Shown here piece by piece: positions 12,106 through 12,724 of a stretch of DNA of 12,724 bases. The notes beneath the pieces are model-generated. The model searched no databases, was not told the DNA's origin, and saw only the letters and a list, made by a program, of their open reading frames with translations. The DNA is from Chloroflexota bacterium (GTDB lineage: Bacteria > Chloroflexota > Dehalococcoidia > SM23-28-2 > RBG-16-64-32). Location of the stretch: contig JADFKG010000042.1 in the NCBI GenBank assembly GCA_022565075.1, positions 1-12,724 of the forward strand. The letters are read 5' to 3'. A program made the translations under genes and the position numbers. Within the stretch, counting starts at the first letter, position 1. Every line of letters starts with the position of its first letter.

Positions 12106-12724
12106 TGAGCGTGCAGGAAGAATATCCGACGGCGGTACGAGAGATGGCCGAGGAGGACCGCCCGCGCGAGCGGTTGGCAAGGGTGGGCCCCGAAGCCTTG
12201 CGGGACGCGGAATTGATAGCGATACTCTTTCGGACGGGCACCCGGAAGGTTGGCGCCGTGGCGTTGGCGGAGAAGGTGTTGAGCCATTTTGGAAATATTC
12301 GATCCGTCGCGCGGGCCTCGCTGGAGGAATTGCAACAGGTCAATGGCCTGGGCCATGTCAAGGCCATCGAAATCAAGGCGGCGCTTGAGCTGGGTAAACG
12401 GCTCGCGGCGTTTACGGAACGCGGCCGGGTCAAGATCCATGGGGCTCAGGATGTAGCCGATCTTCTGATGCTCGACTACAAGGATTGCGAGACGGAGGTG
12501 TTCAAATGCCTGCTTCTCAACGTGAAGGGCGATGTCCTTAAGACGATTACGATTTCGACCGGCGGCCTCGATGGCACTTCGGCGTTGCCGCGCGATGTGT
12601 TCCGCCAAGCGGTGCGCGAGGGCGCGGCCTCGCTGATCCTCTGTCATAACCATCCGAGCGGCGACCCGGAACCGAGCCGGGACGATATTCGGTTAACCAA
12701 GCGGCTCTTCGAAGCCGGAACTTT
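12105..12724 (+). CDS. radC: RadC-family JAB/MPN-domain protein, 3' end cut by window
   Basis: About 206 codons are present and the family is about 225, so only the last part is missing. The N-terminal RPRERL segment is followed by LRDAELIAILFRTGT. A helix-hairpin-helix lies near residues 79-103 (LQQVNGLGHVKAIE), and the JAMM metal motif HNHPSGD starts at residue 181. RadC was once linked to DNA repair, but its biochemical role is unsettled. The GTG at 12105 shares its first base with the stop of the prmC fragment and has GAGG about eight bases upstream; GTG at 12111 is an alternative. More AT-ending codons set it apart from every gene left of 11790. Confidence 0.92.
   Translation, partial: MSVQEEYPTAVREMAEEDRPRERLARVGPEALRDAELIAILFRTGTRKVGAVALAEKVLSHFGNIRSVARASLEELQQVNGLGHVKAIEIKAALELGKRLAAFTERGRVKIHGAQDVADLLMLDYKDCETEVFKCLLLNVKGDVLKTITISTGGLDGTSALPRDVFRQAVREGAASLILCHNHPSGDPEPSRDDIRLTKRLFEAGT

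Overview
The window is dense, high-GC bacterial DNA with short intergenic gaps, strong GGAGG-type ribosome sites and GC-ending codons. It shows no insertion sequence, phage gene, CRISPR array, tRNA or rRNA. The gene mix suggests an environmental, probably free-living bacterium: PyrR-regulated pyrimidine genes, a Fur-family/nickel-transporter pair, paired MaoC hotdog proteins, an acetoacetate-decarboxylase-like protein next to an FAD oxidoreductase, and a stand-alone cyclic-nucleotide domain. A Chloroflexota (Dehalococcoidia-like) origin is my best guess, but it is a weak inference.

Layout. (1) 1-1540, minus strand: a pyr operon, pyrR then pyrB (cut by the window edge). It is preceded by a leader with a PyrR-binding hairpin, an antiterminator and an intrinsic terminator. 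The terminator's U-tract touches the pyrR TTG start. (2) 1540-1902, plus: a Rieske-type [2Fe-2S] ferredoxin on a divergent promoter. (3) 1909-3449, minus: a Fur-family repressor and a His-rich NiCoT-like metal transporter, with a TTGACA promoter and a palindromic operator over the predicted transcription start. (4) 3474-3707, minus: a MoaD/ThiS-like sulfur carrier. (5) 3714-5520, plus: an alpha/beta hydrolase and two overlapping MaoC-like hotdog genes, probably an acyl-thioester operon. (6) 5546-6030, plus: a lone cNMP-binding domain protein. (7) 6037-8196, minus: an acetoacetate-decarboxylase-superfamily protein followed by an FAD-dependent oxidoreductase. (8) 8344-11790, plus: a MATE exporter, a small glutaredoxin-like protein and cysteinyl-tRNA synthetase. 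(9) 11790-12724, plus: the 3' third of prmC and a nearly complete radC.

The strangest stretch is 10000-12105, one uninterrupted 701-codon frame. It encodes a complete cysteinyl-tRNA synthetase, then the N-terminal part of a family-2 glycosyltransferase-like domain, then the C-terminal third of PrmC. At the glycosyltransferase/PrmC join the codon style changes abruptly and stays changed through radC. The join lies in a stretch (GDLFAAL) that fits either family. The simplest reading is an assembly chimera, or a recent recombination, joining two different genomes at a short shared sequence. The CysRS-glycosyltransferase part has uniform composition and may be a genuine fusion.

I see no convincing new multi-gene defence or mobile system. 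The best-supported finds are the complete pyr attenuator and the chimeric frame. The Fur/nickel operator and the ADC-like protein lacking the canonical Schiff-base lysine are secondary points of interest.
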